The notes under the pieces were generated by a model, which was given only the letters and a program-made list of their open reading frames with translations, was not told the DNA's origin and searched no databases. From NCBI GenBank assembly GCA_963205315.1, contig CAUJIO010000023.1, positions 1-64,000 of the forward strand: a stretch of 64,000 nucleotides of DNA. The letters are read 5' to 3'. Source of the stretch: Pseudomonadota bacterium (GTDB taxonomy: Bacteria > Pseudomonadota > Alphaproteobacteria > Rhizobiales > Aestuariivirgaceae). How positions within the stretch are numbered: the stretch's first letter is position 1; every line of letters begins with the position of its first letter. This document shows, piece by piece, positions 62,317 to 64,000 of this stretch. The translations under genes and the position numbers were made by a program.

Positions 62317-63324
62317 TCAGTCTTTCACGCCTTGCTCATCCAGATATTTCTGAGCGTCAGGCGATTTTTCAGTCACGAGCGCAAGCGGCACAATGGTGTC
62401 CCCGGTGTTGCTTCCCTTCAACAAGTTATCCGCGGTTGAAACAATCGCATCACCAACGGCCTTGAGCGGAATTGCCATAGATGCCCGATATACAGTTCCG
62501 CCTTCTCGCAACAGCTTAAGAGCTGGCGGAGTCCCGTCCATACCTCCGATAAAGGCCTTGGGGTCCTTTGGATCCTTTCCCGAAGCTATCCATGCCTTGT
62601 AGGCTCCCTCGGTTGCTGGATCCTCAACACCAAGGATGACGTTCACGTCGGGATGGGCCTGCAGAATCGTTCGGGTGACATTCAATCCGTCCGTTGGATT
62701 AATGGCATCTTGCTCCGCGACAATTTCAACATTGGGCGCTTGCGACTTTAGGCCTTCCTTTATGCCATTTCCTCGCAGCTGCCCCCATGATCCCTTCTGG
62801 TAGCCCAGTATTGCGACCTTCGCAGACCCGTCAAGGTTCTGCGTAACCCACTTACCTGCATATTCCCCCAACCTGTAGCCGTCGTCGTATTGAGCATAGC
62901 CAACAGTTGCATCCTGATTCTCAATCTTGTCACCATAGGTAATCCATTTGATACCCGCGTCATGCGCCTGCTTGGCAAGTGCTACAAACACCTTCGGCTG
63001 GAGCACGACGCAGACAATCACAGAAACCTTCTGCTCAATCCATGTCTTTATCGTGTTTACTTGCTTATTCAGATCAGTTCCAGGATCATCAACGATAACG
63101 TTGAATCCCATCTCTTTACCCTTTGCTTTGGCCTGCTCGAGTGAAGTGATCACCGCACCGATAGTTGACGAGTTCGGGAAACTTATGGCGATTATCCGCT
63201 CTTCAGCATTGGCTGCAGACAATTTCCCTATGCCGAGACTCGCAATTAGCCCCGCTCCTCCTGCTGCAAACAAGCGTCTAGAGATTCGCAACTCAAATTT
63301 GCTGGCAGCGCCTTCTTTGCTCAT
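62317..63324 (-). CDS. Sugar-type ABC transporter substrate-binding protein
   Basis: This periplasmic binding protein has 335 residues. It has a twin-arginine-like signal (RISRRLFAAGGAGLIASLG) ending after ANA near residue 40. The mature part has the Peripla_BP_4 pattern: IAISFPNSSTIGAVITSLEQAKAKGKEMGFNV, DPGTDLNKQVNTIKTWIEQKVSVIVCVV, GYQKGSWGQLRGNGIKEGL and FIGGMDGTPPALKLL. Such proteins usually bind sugars but the family also takes cyclic polyols, AI-2 and purine-type compounds, so a heterocyclic ureide is conceivable. It starts 60 bases downstream of the capA-like stop. Confidence 0.92.
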   Translation of the reverse strand: MSKEGAASKFELRISRRLFAAGGAGLIASLGIGKLSAANAEERIIAISFPNSSTIGAVITSLEQAKAKGKEMGFNVIVDDPGTDLNKQVNTIKTWIEQKVSVIVCVVLQPKVFVALAKQAHDAGIKWITYGDKIENQDATVGYAQYDDGYRLGEYAGKWVTQNLDGSAKVAILGYQKGSWGQLRGNGIKEGLKSQAPNVEIVAEQDAINPTDGLNVTRTILQAHPDVNVILGVEDPATEGAYKAWIASGKDPKDPKAFIGGMDGTPPALKLLREGGTVYRASMAIPLKAVGDAIVSTADNLLKGSNTGDTIVPLALVTEKSPDAQKYLDEQGVKD

Positions 63325-63383
63325 GGCAGTTCCTTCCCTATTTTGTGTTTATGGCAGTCGACTAAGGGCACAGGCTATCCCAT

Positions 63384-64000
63384 TCACAATGCACTCGCCC
63401 TCAACTGTGCATCGTGATGTTCGATATTGGCTCCAAGAGGACGTGAAAGTCGCTTTAGTCTCTCGCATATAGAGTCGAACGCTTGCCCCTGCGCCAGCAT
63501 CGGCAACCTGTCCTCCCCGAGTCGAGTCGGAATAATTTCGACTGACGTCCTCTCATCACTGTTGATCCGAATACTGGCAATATAGCCATCGGGAGACATT
63601 GCCTTCCAAAGAGCCTTCACATTTGTTGGGGCGTCTAGGAACACTTGCTGACCAACAAGCGTTCCTAGACTAAACAAGATTGGCTTACCGCGATGAAAAC
63701 CAATTCCATGTACAGCGTGTGGATGGTGACCATGGATGACGTCACCTCCAGCATCCAGCAATCTGCGCGCCAAGGGTTCTTGATACTCGGCCAGCTCCTC
63801 GCCCGACCCGAACCCCCAGTGAATCGTGATTACTACCTTGTCACACATCTTCTTCAGTTCTTTGATCGCGAACTCAGCTTCGACGACATCCCTCTCACGG
63901 GCTGAAGTCCTTACCCGCACAGCCGCAATGTCACCTGGCTCCTCCATTTGGTAATGAGCGTTCACTTCATATCCAGTATCAATGTGAATTGGAGAAATAC
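63384..64000 (-). CDS. CapA-like metallophosphatase (poly-gamma-glutamate biosynthesis type), 5' end off window
   Basis: The frame is open through the right edge, so the N-terminus is missing; about 205 residues are seen. The pattern VVITIHWGFGSGEELAEYQEPLARRLLDAGGDVIHGHHPHAVHGIGFHRGKPILFSLG is the C-terminal half of the PGA_cap domain, a calcineurin-like metallophosphoesterase, with HWG and GHHPH providing metal ligands. The first domain with further ligands lies off the window. It precedes the ABC importer in the same direction and may share its transcript, although its role with a ureide pathway is unexplained. Confidence 0.85.
   Translation of the reverse strand, partial: ISPIHIDTGYEVNAHYQMEEPGDIAAVRVRTSARERDVVEAEFAIKELKKMCDKVVITIHWGFGSGEELAEYQEPLARRLLDAGGDVIHGHHPHAVHGIGFHRGKPILFSLGTLVGQQVFLDAPTNVKALWKAMSPDGYIASIRINSDERTSVEIIPTRLGEDRLPMLAQGQAFDSICERLKRLSRPLGANIEHHDAQLRASAL

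Overview
The window reads as a chromosomal segment of a GC-rich alphaproteobacterium, most likely a member of the Hyphomicrobiales (Rhizobiales). The grounds are the many solute-specific ABC transport operons, an HWE-family histidine kinase, a PhaC-type polyhydroxyalkanoate synthase, a GlxA/CdhR-type regulator, and relics that look like a bacteriochlorophyll gene cluster. I could not confirm the taxonomy without a database. No rRNA, tRNA, CRISPR array or complete insertion sequence was found.

Layout. (1) 1-8.4 kb: a sugar catabolism locus. An aldose epimerase (cut by the window edge), a GMC dehydrogenase and an enolase-superfamily dehydratase run leftward. A ribose-type ABC importer (binding protein, double ATPase, two permeases) runs rightward. 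(2) 8.4-13.5 kb: a polyamine-type importer (PotD/B/C without an ATPase gene) with an SDR, divergent from a class III aminotransferase. (3) 13.7-17.6 kb: a phospholipase D-like protein and a PAS/HWE sensor kinase. (4) 17.6-28.3 kb: a peptide/opine-type ABC importer with a Rid protein, two DAO-type flavin oxidases, an SDR, a cupin and a MarR regulator. Three promoters here carry the same 18-bp palindromic motif, so this is probably one MarR regulon. (5) 28.5-29.8 kb: a frameshifted bchI facing the truncated start of an AerR/PpaA-like gene, apparently the scar of a lost photosynthesis gene cluster. (6) 30-35 kb: a GlxA-type regulator, a DMT exporter, PhaC and a thioesterase. (7) 35.2-43.7 kb: a branched-chain-amino-acid-type (Liv) importer with a GntR/FCD regulator, two related aldo-keto reductases (one fused to a Rid domain) and a TIGR04076-like protein.

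(8) 43.7-48 kb is a boundary zone. It holds about 1.4 kb without genes but with a 21-bp tandem repeat array and copies of GAACAGGGAATT, then a ParB-like/N6-adenine methyltransferase fusion, a DUF5681 protein and a small orphan. (9) 48-64 kb is visibly more AT-rich and looks like an acquired nitrogen island. It encodes HyuA/HyuB (ATP-dependent hydantoinase/oxoprolinase type), an isochorismatase-family amidohydrolase, a HutC-type regulator, a complete but divergent urease set (ureE, ureF, fused ureAB, ureC, ureG, ureD), a sugar-type ABC importer and a CapA-like metallophosphatase.

The most interesting reading is that region 9 is a self-contained pathway importing a ureide-like compound and taking it to ammonia: ring opening by HyuAB, amide or carbamoyl cleavage by the isochorismatase-family enzyme, and urea hydrolysis by urease. 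The substrate is unknown; creatinine/N-methylhydantoin chemistry is one testable model. Function names rest on motif and family recognition by eye, not on searches.
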